From: JAIRTY01 sp050257395
GTDB taxonomy: Bacteria; Actinomycetota; Actinomycetes; Streptosporangiales; Streptosporangiaceae
Assembly (NCBI GenBank): GCA_050257395.1
Contig: JBLMWU010000262.1
Span: forward strand, 1 to 25,899
DNA: 25,899 nucleotides
Reading direction: 5' to 3'
In this document: positions 13,022-19,764 of the stretch, piece by piece
How the letters are laid out: each line of letters starts with the position of its first letter
Numbering within the stretch: position 1 is the first letter of the stretch
Made by a program: the position numbers and the translations under genes
Notes under the pieces: generated by a model
What the model saw: only the letters and a program-made list of their open reading frames with translations
Told to the model about the DNA's origin: nothing
Database searches by the model: none

Positions 13022-13046
13022 CTACCCGCCCGCCGCCGGGTCATGC
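13022..13046 (-). promoter_or_regulatory. SigB/SigF-type promoter of ku
   Basis: On the minus strand, GCAT (13046-13043), 15 nt, GGGTAG (13027-13022), 42 nt before the ku ATG. The -35 fits GNNT rather than GTTT. The -35 part lies just beyond the stop of the coiled-coil gene, in the 77-nt gap. Confidence 0.5.
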
Positions 13047-13056
13047 GGGCCGGGGA

Positions 13057-14106
13057 TCAGCTCCGCAGGTCAGCGCGCTCGCGGGCACGGGCCAGCCGCC
13101 GCTGCGCGGTGTCCAGCATCCTGGCCGCCAGGTCCCGGTGCCGCCGTGCCTCCCGCGCGGCCCGCGATGTGCGTCCCTCCGCGGCCTGCGCTTCGTCCAG
13201 CTCCCGCTCCAGCTCGGCTGCCCGCTGCACCGCGGCTTCATGCTGGCCGGCGGTGGTCGCGGCCTGCTGCTCCGCCTCGGCCAGGGCGTCCGCCGCCTCC
13301 CGGGCCGCCGCCTCAGCGTCCGCGAGGTCACGCCGCGCAGCCTCGGCCGCGCGCTCGGCCCGCTCGGCGGCTGCCCGGGCCGCCCTGTCCTCCTTCGTCC
13401 CGCCCTCAGCCGCGCCGTCTTTCCCGGCTCTGCCCCTTGCCCCGCTGACCCCAGCCGTGCGTCCCGGCCGGCCGCCGGCGCCACCGCGGCCAGGCCCGGC
13501 CCGCTCACCCGCGGCCCGCCCCGCCCGGCGACGGCCGCTCTCCTTCCGGCCGGCCGCCCGCCCGCGCCCGCCGTCCACCGTCTGGCCAGCGGCTTCACCG
13601 GGCGCGGCGACCGCCGCAAACGCATCCGTCCCGCCGAGCCCGGCATAGGACAGGGCGGTGGCCAGCCGCCCGGACCGCACCGCCTCGGCCGCCGCCGGGT
13701 CGGCCAGGGCAGCCTCCAGCGTGCCGGTCAGCTCCCGCTCCGCCTGGTCGCTCACGGGCTGCCCGGCCTCATCCGCCAGCCGCCGGGCCTCCCGGGCCAG
13801 CGCCGGGACCAGGCTGCGCCGCCGGCCCGACAGCTCCCGCAGCCGGTCCCCGGCCAGCGCGTCCTGCGCGTCCCGCAGTTCCCCGCCGAGCGCGAGCAGC
13901 TCACCGACGCGGTCGCCGGCGTCGCGTACCAGCCGGTTGACCAGCCAGGCGCTCACCGTGGGCCGGCGCAGCTTCCTGATCGCGCCGGCCAGCTCCCGGT
14001 CGCCCGCGGCCCGCGCCCGGTCGGCCCGTTCGTCCCGGGCGGCGCGGAACTCCCCGGGCGGCAGCGCGTACAGTTCGTCCGCTGCTTCCGCGAGCTCCGC
14101 CTGCAC
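13057..14106 (-). CDS. Coiled-coil protein of unknown function
   Basis: The product is 349 aa from GTG 14106. The N-terminal part (ADELYALPPGEFRAARDERA, then ELAGAIRKLRRPTVSAWLVN and DAQDALAGDRLRELSGRR) belongs to a conserved actinobacterial hypothetical family that I recognise by pattern but cannot name. Residues about 140-225 include a region rich in Gly/Arg/Ala that looks disordered. Residues about 230-349 are a long charged heptad-like coiled coil (AEQQAATTAGQHEAAVQRAA, ELERELDEAQAAEGR). No membrane segment or signal peptide is present, so it is likely cytoplasmic. The start has no Shine-Dalgarno; TATAAG/GGGTAT (14121-14113) lies 6-9 nt upstream and suggests a leaderless mRNA. It is transcribed toward ku, which has its own promoter. 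Confidence 0.8.
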   Translation of the reverse strand: MQAELAEAADELYALPPGEFRAARDERADRARAAGDRELAGAIRKLRRPTVSAWLVNRLVRDAGDRVGELLALGGELRDAQDALAGDRLRELSGRRRSLVPALAREARRLADEAGQPVSDQAERELTGTLEAALADPAAAEAVRSGRLATALSYAGLGGTDAFAAVAAPGEAAGQTVDGGRGRAAGRKESGRRRAGRAAGERAGPGRGGAGGRPGRTAGVSGARGRAGKDGAAEGGTKEDRAARAAAERAERAAEAARRDLADAEAAAREAADALAEAEQQAATTAGQHEAAVQRAAELERELDEAQAAEGRTSRAAREARRHRDLAARMLDTAQRRLARARERADLRS

Positions 14107-14112
14107 GCAAGG

Positions 14113-14121
14113 CTTATACCC
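14113..14121 (-). promoter_or_regulatory. -10 element GGGTATAAG for a leaderless transcript
   Basis: The minus-strand sequence 14121-14113 contains both GGGTAT (SigB-like) and TATAAG (SigA-like), ending 6 nt before GTG 14106. No convincing -35 is seen at 15-17 nt, where the tandem repeat begins. It would place the transcription start at the start codon. Confidence 0.4.
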
Positions 14122-14122
14122 C

Positions 14123-14172
14123 GGCCACCGGGACGGCACCGCGGACAGGCCACCGGGACGGCACCGCGGACA
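14123..14172. repeat. Perfect tandem duplication of 25 bp in a divergent promoter region
   Basis: The 25 bases at 14123-14147 (beginning GGCCACCGGG, ending CCGCGGACA) are repeated without change at 14148-14172. The pair lies in the 163-nt gap between the coiled-coil gene (leftward) and the DUF2071 gene (rightward), just upstream of the putative -10 of the former. It could be a recent slippage duplication or a doubled regulator site. Confidence 0.85.
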
Positions 14173-14269
14173 GCCCGCCCGGCAGCGGGCCGCGCACCGC
14201 GCCGGCCCGGCCGTGCATGACCACGCCGGCAGCGGGGCAGCAGGACAGCGTGACGAGCACGGGGGCCCG

Positions 14270-15049
14270 GTGACCGATCCGCACACCGCACCAGCCGGCC
14301 TGATGCCAGCCGGGCAGCCGCCCGAGCCGGTCACCGCCGAACCGATCCGCCCGGTCCGGGTACCGGCGCTCACCATGCGCTGGCTGGACCTGGCGTTCCT
14401 GCACTGGCCGGTCGACCCGGACGTGGCCGCGCCGCTGATGCCGCCCGGCGTGCGCCCGGACACCTGGGACGGCGTCACCTACGTGGGGCTGGTCGCGTTC
14501 CGGATGCACCAGGTCGGCCTCCTGGGCCTGCCCGGGCTGCCGTACCTGGGCTCGTTCCCGGAGACGAACGTCCGGCTGTACTCCGTGGGTCCCGACGGCC
14601 GCCGCGGCGTCGTCTTCCTGTCCCTGGACGCCGCCCGGCTGCTGCCCGCCGCCGTGGGCCGGGCCGGTGTCAGGCTGCCCTACCAGTGGGCGCGGATGCG
14701 CGTGCGCCGCGACGGCGACCTGCTGACCTACGCCAGCATCCGGCGCTGGCCCACGCCGGGCCCCCGGGTCCGGCTGCGGCTGCGGGTCGGCGAACGGGTG
14801 GCCGGCCCGTCCGCGCTGGAGCACTTCCTCACCGCCCGCTGGGGGCTGCACGCCGCCTGGCACGGCACCACTGTCTTCCTGCCGAACGAGCATCCCCGCT
14901 GGGAGCTGTACCGGGCCGGCCTCACCGACCTGGCCGGAGACCTGGTGGCCGCCGCGGGCCTGCCCGCGCCCGCGGGCCCGCCCATCAGCGTGCTGTACTC
15001 GCCCGGCGTCCCGGTCCGGGCCGGCCTGCCCCGCCCGGTCCGCGGCTGA
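14270..15049 (+). CDS. DUF2071 / YqjF-like protein
   Basis: The 259-aa protein matches the YqjF/DUF2071 pattern: an N-terminal MRWLDLAFLHWPVDPDVAAP with the following MPPGVRPDTWDG, then YVGLVAFRMHQVGLLGLPG, FPETNVRLYSV and GVVFLSLDAARLLPA. The C-terminal half has FLTARWGLHAAWHG and the ISVLYSPGVPVRAG end. These proteins adopt a fold related to acetoacetate decarboxylase, but no activity is established. GTG 14270 is preceded by GGGGG at moderate distance. An internal ATG at 14303 would remove 11 residues without touching the conserved part. It appears to be a single-gene unit ended by the hairpin at 15073. Confidence 0.88.
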   Translation: MTDPHTAPAGLMPAGQPPEPVTAEPIRPVRVPALTMRWLDLAFLHWPVDPDVAAPLMPPGVRPDTWDGVTYVGLVAFRMHQVGLLGLPGLPYLGSFPETNVRLYSVGPDGRRGVVFLSLDAARLLPAAVGRAGVRLPYQWARMRVRRDGDLLTYASIRRWPTPGPRVRLRLRVGERVAGPSALEHFLTARWGLHAAWHGTTVFLPNEHPRWELYRAGLTDLAGDLVAAAGLPAPAGPPISVLYSPGVPVRAGLPRPVRG

Positions 15050-15072
15050 CCCGCGGCCCGCGGCCTGGCTGA

Positions 15073-15091
15073 GCCGGCCGGCCTGGCCGGC
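15073..15091 (+). terminator. Hairpin downstream of the DUF2071 gene
   Basis: GCCGGCC (15073-15079) and GGCCGGC (15085-15091) form a perfect 7-bp stem with a 5-nt loop, 24 nt after the stop codon. Confidence 0.45.
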
Positions 15092-15234
15092 AGTCCTGGT
15101 GCGCCCGGCGCCTGCGGTTTCCGCCGGCCAGCCGGGGGCTCTTGACGGCTGGCCGGGTGCGGCCGTTGTGTGGAGATCGCTAGCACCGGCGCCGTTTCGT
15201 TCCCCTTCATCTGTCCTGAACATCTGGAGGCAGC

Positions 15235-16347
15235 ATGATCATGAAGACCACCCGGGCCCGGCTGGTGGCCGCCGTGACCGCGGCAGGCGCTGGCGCGGCG
15301 CTGACCTTAGCAGCGTCCGGGGCGGCGGCGACCACTCAGGGCACCAGCCCGCCCGGCGCGGCCCGGCTCGACCGCGCGTTCGTGATCATGCTGGAGAACC
15401 ACTCGCAGCAGAGCGTCATCGGCGACCCGAACGCCCCCTACCTGACCGGGCTGGCGCACACGTATGCCCAGGCCACCAGCTACTACGGGGTGACGCACCC
15501 GAGCGAGCCGAACTACGTCGCCCTGATCAGCGGGTCCAACTGGTGGACGAACACCGACAACCCGGCCAACCGGTTCGACCACACCAGCCTGGTGGACGAA
15601 CTGGCCGCCAGCCACCTGAGCTGGGGCGCCTATCTGCAGGCCATGCCCGCGTCCGACCCGCTCACCGACTACTGGCCGTCCAGCGGCAACCCGCTCTACG
15701 CGTCCAAGCACAACCCGTTCGCCCTGTTCACCAGCGTCCGCGGCAACCCGGCCCTGCTGGCGGACGTCAAGCCGTACACGTCACTGGCAGGTGACCTGAA
15801 CGGCCCGCGGCCGCCGCGCTTCGTGTTCATCGCCCCGGACCAGTGCAACGACATGCACGGCGGCGTCTACACCGCGGTGGCCGGCTATCCGGAGACCCCG
15901 TGCCCGTACAGCAGCGCCACCAACGACGCAGCTGATATCGCGCTCAAGAAGAACGCTGACGCGTTCGTCCATGACGCCGTGACCACGATCATGAGCAGCC
16001 GCGCCTGGACCCCGCACAGCGCGATCTTCATCGTGGGTGACGAGGGCGACTACTCCGGCGCGGCCGGCACCGGCGGCTGGGCGTCCACGGCCGGCTGCTG
16101 CGACTCCCCGGTCCTGCCCGCGGGCGACCCCGACATCAGCGCGGCGTGGCCGGGCGGGCTCTACGGCGGCGGGCTGGTCCCGGCGATCGTCATCGACCCG
16201 AGCGGCCCGCACCACTTCGCCAGCGCCGTCGCCTACAACCACTACTCGCTGCTGCGCACCCTGGAGGACGACTGGCACCTGCCCGAACTCGGGTTCACCA
16301 GCGACCACGCCCAGGTGCCGACCATGAACGAGTTCCTGGCGCACTGA
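15235..16347 (+). CDS. Secreted phosphoesterase / acid phosphatase (PF04185-like)
   Basis: The 370-aa product starts at ATG 15235 behind TGGAGG (15225-15230). A second ATG at 15241 is also possible. Residues 1-33 are a Sec-type signal peptide with basic start (MKTTRAR), Ala-rich core and SGAAA end. The mature part opens with FVIMLENHSQQSV, whose Glu and Asn are typical metal ligands of this phospholipase C/acid phosphatase family. It continues with the nucleophile region YYGVTHPSEPNYVALISG and, late, IFIVGDEGDYSG and GPHHFASAVAYNHYSLLRTL with the metal-binding Asp and His residues. Such enzymes release phosphate from phosphomonoesters or phospholipids outside the cell; the substrate is undetermined. 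It is followed by a strong hairpin, so it is monocistronic. Confidence 0.88.
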   Translation: MIMKTTRARLVAAVTAAGAGAALTLAASGAAATTQGTSPPGAARLDRAFVIMLENHSQQSVIGDPNAPYLTGLAHTYAQATSYYGVTHPSEPNYVALISGSNWWTNTDNPANRFDHTSLVDELAASHLSWGAYLQAMPASDPLTDYWPSSGNPLYASKHNPFALFTSVRGNPALLADVKPYTSLAGDLNGPRPPRFVFIAPDQCNDMHGGVYTAVAGYPETPCPYSSATNDAADIALKKNADAFVHDAVTTIMSSRAWTPHSAIFIVGDEGDYSGAAGTGGWASTAGCCDSPVLPAGDPDISAAWPGGLYGGGLVPAIVIDPSGPHHFASAVAYNHYSLLRTLEDDWHLPELGFTSDHAQVPTMNEFLAH

Positions 16348-16356
16348 TACCCGCGC

Positions 16357-16384
16357 GGGCCGGGACGTTCGCGCGTCCCGGCCC
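16357..16384 (+). terminator. Strong 11-bp hairpin after the phosphoesterase
   Basis: GGGCCGGGACG (16357-16367) pairs perfectly with CGTCCCGGCCC (16374-16384) around a 6-nt loop TTCGCG, 9 nt after the stop. No U-tract follows, but stem strength is the highest in the window. Confidence 0.7.
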
Positions 16385-16479
16385 CGCAGGCCGGGCAGGA
16401 GGCTCCAGCCGGCGAGCGGACATATTCTCCTGAACGAGGCGAGCCGGGGCACGGCCCGCCGCGGACCGGGGAGTTGCAC

Positions 16480-17661
16480 GTGGCGGAGCCTGGCAGGCCT
16501 GCCGCCCGCTGGCGCCCGCACCGTACCCGCTGGCGCCAGCGGCGCACCGGCACGCTGCCCCCTGCCCGCCCGCAGCGCGCTGCCCGCTCGCAGCGCCTAG
16601 CCCGCTCGCTGCGGCTGGCGGCGGCCGCGCTCGCCGTGGCGGTGGGCGTGTCCGTGCTGGTGGCCGGCGCCGCGTTAGCAGGCCTGACCGCGGAGGGCTC
16701 CGGGACCGTACCCGCGCTGGTCCACGCCGCTGGCAGTGACGGCCTGTGGCTGGGGCACGCCTGGGTGGACGGCCGCCGCGGCGACCGGGACCTGGCCGCC
16801 CTCGCCGCCCGGCTGCGGGCGACCCGGATCCGGGATGTGTTCGTGCACGTGGGCCCGCTGTCGGACAACGGGTCGCTGGACCCGGCCCGGCACCCGCGGG
16901 CCAGGTGGCTGGTGGCGGGCCTGCACCGGCTGCTGCCCGGGCTGCGGGTGCAGGCCTGGCTGGGTGACCTGGTAAGCCCCGGCCACCTCCGGCTCGATGA
17001 CCCGGCGTCCCGGGCCCGGGTGCTGCGGGCGGCCGCCGGGCTGCTGGCCGAGGGTTTCGGCGGCATCCACTACGACCTGGAGCCGGTGCCGGGCGGCGAT
17101 CCCGGGTTCCTGGCGCTGCTGGCGGCGAGCCACACGCTGACCCGGGCGCACCGGGCCGTGCTGTCGGTCGCCTGCCCCCAGGTCGAGCCGCTGCCGCTGC
17201 CCGGCCCCGCGCAGTGGCTGCTGGGCCGCCTGCACTGGTGGCCCGCTGGCTACCTGCACGCGGTGGCCGCGCGGTCCGATGAGGTCGCCCTGATGACGTA
17301 CGGCACCGGGGTGCCCACGGCCACCGCCTACAGCGGCTACATCCGGCTGGAGACGAGCCGCGCGCTCGCCGCGGTGCCGCCGCGGGACCTGCTGCTGATC
17401 GGGCTGCCCGCCTACCACACCAGCGAGTTCGGGCACACGGGCGGCGAAACCGTCGCCGCGGCCGCCCGCGGGGTGCGGCTCGCACTGGGCAGCCGGGTGC
17501 TGCGCCGCCCGGTTGGCGTGTCGCTGTACGTGGACTTCACCGCCACCGCGGGCGACTGGGCCGCCTACCGTGCCGGCTGGGTGCGGGCCCACCCGGCCGG
17601 GAGCATCCCCGGCCGGCCGGGCGGGCCCGCGGCTCAGCCGGCGTTCCAGAAGGCGCACTGA
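16480..17661 (+). CDS. Membrane-anchored or secreted GH18-like TIM-barrel protein
   Basis: The product is 393 aa from GTG 16480, with GGGGAG 6 nt upstream; an in-frame TTG at 16474 is less likely. A long Arg-rich N terminus (about 1-42) precedes a hydrophobic helix at about 45-68 (AAALAVAVGVSVLVAGAALA), which suggests a signal anchor. The exported part resembles glycoside hydrolase 18-type barrels: IRDVFVHVGPLSDNG, LRVQAWLGDL, GFGGIHYDLEPV with D199 and E201 as the likely catalytic pair, then DEVALMTYGTG and LLLIGLPAY. The full DxxDxDxE signature is reduced to H-Y-D-L-E, so substrate and activity are uncertain. The 3' end overlaps the convergent carboxylesterase gene by 28 bp. Confidence 0.7.
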   Translation: MAEPGRPAARWRPHRTRWRQRRTGTLPPARPQRAARSQRLARSLRLAAAALAVAVGVSVLVAGAALAGLTAEGSGTVPALVHAAGSDGLWLGHAWVDGRRGDRDLAALAARLRATRIRDVFVHVGPLSDNGSLDPARHPRARWLVAGLHRLLPGLRVQAWLGDLVSPGHLRLDDPASRARVLRAAAGLLAEGFGGIHYDLEPVPGGDPGFLALLAASHTLTRAHRAVLSVACPQVEPLPLPGPAQWLLGRLHWWPAGYLHAVAARSDEVALMTYGTGVPTATAYSGYIRLETSRALAAVPPRDLLLIGLPAYHTSEFGHTGGETVAAAARGVRLALGSRVLRRPVGVSLYVDFTATAGDWAAYRAGWVRAHPAGSIPGRPGGPAAQPAFQKAH

Positions 17662-19289
17662 TGCTCGGCGGCGTAGGTGCCCGCGGAGATCAGCTGGCTC
17701 TGGCCGCCCGGCCGCAGCGACATGAGCCGGCCGGTGGTGTAGGCGGGCCACAGCGGCTGGCCCGGCACCAGCGGCGCGTGGTAGCGGGCGAACGCGCCCC
17801 ACCACTGCACCATCTGCCGGGACAGCTGCAGCTGCGCCGGGGTGAGCAGGTCGTAGAGCGAGAAGCCGTTGTTGAAGCTCGGCCACAGGTATGCCAGCTC
17901 CATGGCGTGCCCGGCGCCCCACTGGTAACCGGGGAGGTTCCGGTTGAGGCCGGGCGCGTTCCGGTCGTCGAACTGGTAGAAGTACGTCGGCGTGCCGCTG
18001 GCGAACTGGGCCGCCAGGTTCTGGGTGGGGCAGCCGCCGATCCCGGTCAGGAATCCGCTGTCGGTCCAGGCCGCCCCGATCGCGTAGGCCCCGGTGTACG
18101 GGCTGGGGTAGGCGCTCCACGGGTAGTGCTGCAGCACCGCCGCGGCCCGCGATCCGTAGAACTGGCCGATGAGCTGGCTGTACTGCTGCTCGGTGATGTT
18201 CGCGAAGCCCTGGGCGAAGGTCCGGCCCTCGTCGTGGTTGTCGCCCATCAGCAGCGGCACCCGGGTGTACCGGCCGGCTGTCACCGCCTGGTCCGGCGGC
18301 AGCGGCAGTTCCGGGCCCCCGGAGGCGAATTCCGCCGAGTAGCCCGAGCTCGCGTCCAGCAGCGTGGCTTCGGGCAGGCCGCGCAGGCAGGCGGCGACGC
18401 TGGCGGCGGCGGGACAGCCCGCCGCGTTGGCGAACGTCAGCCCGGCGGACTGGGCGGCCGCGGGGGTGCGGGACGCGCAACTGCCGCTCTCGCTGATGCC
18501 CGCGCTGAACAGCCCGCGCGACAACGGCGAGGTCAGGTGCGCGCACACCGACCAGCCGCCTGCCGACTCGCCCGCGATGGTGACCCGGCTGGGGTCGCCG
18601 CCGAAGGCGGCGATGTTGCGGTGCACCCAGCGCAGCGCGGCCTGCTGGTCCAGCAGCCCGTAGTTGCCGTTCGCGGTGAGCGGCGCGTTGCCCAGGCCCG
18701 GCACGTCCAGGAACCCGAACACGCCGAGCCGGTAGTTGAGCGACACCACGATGATGTGGTCGGTGGTGACGATCAGCGACCCGTCATGCTGGTCACCGGA
18801 CCCGTTCACCAGCCCGCCGCCGTGGATCATGACCAGCACCGGAAGCCGCCCGCCCGGCTGCGCGGCCGCGCCGGGCGGCGTGAACACGTTGAGGTACAGG
18901 CAGTCCTCGGTGTCCGACCGGGGCCCGTTGCCGCTGGGCAGCTGCGGGCAGCGGTTCCCGTAGGAGGTCGCCGGGCGCACGCCGGGCCAGGGGTGCACCG
19001 GCTTGGGCGCCTGCCAGCGCAGCGGGCCGACCGGCGGCGCGGCGTAGGGGATGCCCAGGAACTGGCTGGTGTCCTCGGCGCTCTTGCCCTGAAGCCAGCC
19101 GTCCGAGGTGTGGACGGTGAGCCCGCCCGGCTGGCCTGTCAGGGGCTGGCTGAAGCCCGCGGGCGCGGCCGGCGCCAGCCCGCTGGCGGCCGGTAAGAGG
19201 GCAGTGAGCGGGGCGAGGGCGGCCAGCCCGGCGGTGGCGGCGAGGCGCCGCCAGGATGCGATCCTGCGGCGGGGCGACTGTGCCTGCAT
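17634..19289 (-). CDS. Secreted type-B carboxylesterase/lipase
   Basis: The 551-aa alpha/beta hydrolase has a twin-arginine-like basic N terminus (SPRRRIASWRRLAATAGLA) and a long Ala/Leu-rich signal segment to about residue 40. Family landmarks are FLGIPYAAPPVGPLRW, EDCLYLNVFTP, the oxyanion motif MIHGGG, and VSLNYRLGVFGFL. The nucleophile elbow is GESAGG with S242. The other triad members are E354 (NHDEGR) and H461 (GAGHAME). Substrates of this family are carboxylic esters; the specific one is unknown. ATG 19289 follows a near-ideal AAAGGAGG (19303-19296) by 6 nt. The upstream region is unusually AT-rich for this genome and carries a long palindrome (19392-19418). Confidence 0.95.
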   Translation of the reverse strand: MQAQSPRRRIASWRRLAATAGLAALAPLTALLPAASGLAPAAPAGFSQPLTGQPGGLTVHTSDGWLQGKSAEDTSQFLGIPYAAPPVGPLRWQAPKPVHPWPGVRPATSYGNRCPQLPSGNGPRSDTEDCLYLNVFTPPGAAAQPGGRLPVLVMIHGGGLVNGSGDQHDGSLIVTTDHIIVVSLNYRLGVFGFLDVPGLGNAPLTANGNYGLLDQQAALRWVHRNIAAFGGDPSRVTIAGESAGGWSVCAHLTSPLSRGLFSAGISESGSCASRTPAAAQSAGLTFANAAGCPAAASVAACLRGLPEATLLDASSGYSAEFASGGPELPLPPDQAVTAGRYTRVPLLMGDNHDEGRTFAQGFANITEQQYSQLIGQFYGSRAAAVLQHYPWSAYPSPYTGAYAIGAAWTDSGFLTGIGGCPTQNLAAQFASGTPTYFYQFDDRNAPGLNRNLPGYQWGAGHAMELAYLWPSFNNGFSLYDLLTPAQLQLSRQMVQWWGAFARYHAPLVPGQPLWPAYTTGRLMSLRPGGQSQLISAGTYAAEHQCAFWNAG

Positions 19290-19391
19290 GGAGGACCTCC
19301 TTTGAGCGGAACGTACGCCGAACCGGCATAAAAGGACCGTTAACATTCGGGGCCATTCATAAAAATTGCGTGAACAGCTCTTGTCATGCAC

Positions 19392-19418
19392 GAATTAATC
19401 CGCTAAGCGGACTAATTC
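19392..19418. promoter_or_regulatory. 27-bp palindromic operator upstream of the carboxylesterase gene
   Basis: GAATTAATCCGCT (19392-19404), a central A, and AGCGGACTAATTC (19406-19418). The arms are complementary at 12 of 13 positions. It lies 103-129 nt before the esterase ATG. The minus-strand sequence just inside it, ATGACA (19387-19382) and TATGAA about 20 nt later, is promoter-like. Size and symmetry suit a TetR-, MarR- or LacI-type dimer; no such gene is in the window. Confidence 0.6.
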
Positions 19419-19764
19419 AACTGGACCCGGAAAGGGCTGGGGCGACTGCCTATGCCCGGTACACGCAGCCGCCCCCGACCGCACGCCAGGACCTCCCCGC
19501 GACCCCCACCTGCGCATCAGGGTCCGCGACCGCACGCCCGCAACCCAGGCCACCAGCGAACCCACGCCCCCACCGCCCCCGACCGCACATCTCAGGCGGC
19601 CCTCACCGCCGCCGCGGGATGATCATGAATGACTCCTGCTCGCAGAAATGTCAGAGGCAATTGCTACGTTTGGAACAGGATTTCGAGAGAGGACTGACCA
19701 GCGAACTGTCTGTCTCCACGGGATGGCTGACTGCTCGCCGGGACGCGCGCAGGAGGTGATCAGC
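19419..19764. other. C-rich gene-free stretch before the DUF222 gene
   Basis: From about 19440 to 19620 the plus strand is strongly C-biased, and the word GCCCCCGACCGCAC occurs at both 19471 and 19575. Open plus-strand frames give Pro/Arg-rich text without domain motifs. The style resembles tails of DUF222/HNH genes, so this may be a decayed neighbour copy, but I cannot align it. From 19620 on it is leader DNA for the next gene, with AGGAGG at 19751-19756. Confidence 0.35.

Noticed and set aside
14123..14172. Mobile-element target duplication or attachment site
   Set aside because: The two copies are adjacent with nothing between them and no integrase or transposase is present in the window.
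15142..15171. SigA-type promoter before the phosphoesterase from TTGACG at 15142
   Set aside because: The hexamer at the right distance (TTGTGT) is a poor -10, so I do not list it.
19440..19620. Second DUF222/HNH copy upstream of the frameshifted one
   Set aside because: Only C-rich composition and Pro/Arg-rich frames are seen. I could not find a CxxxxC or HNH pattern in any frame.
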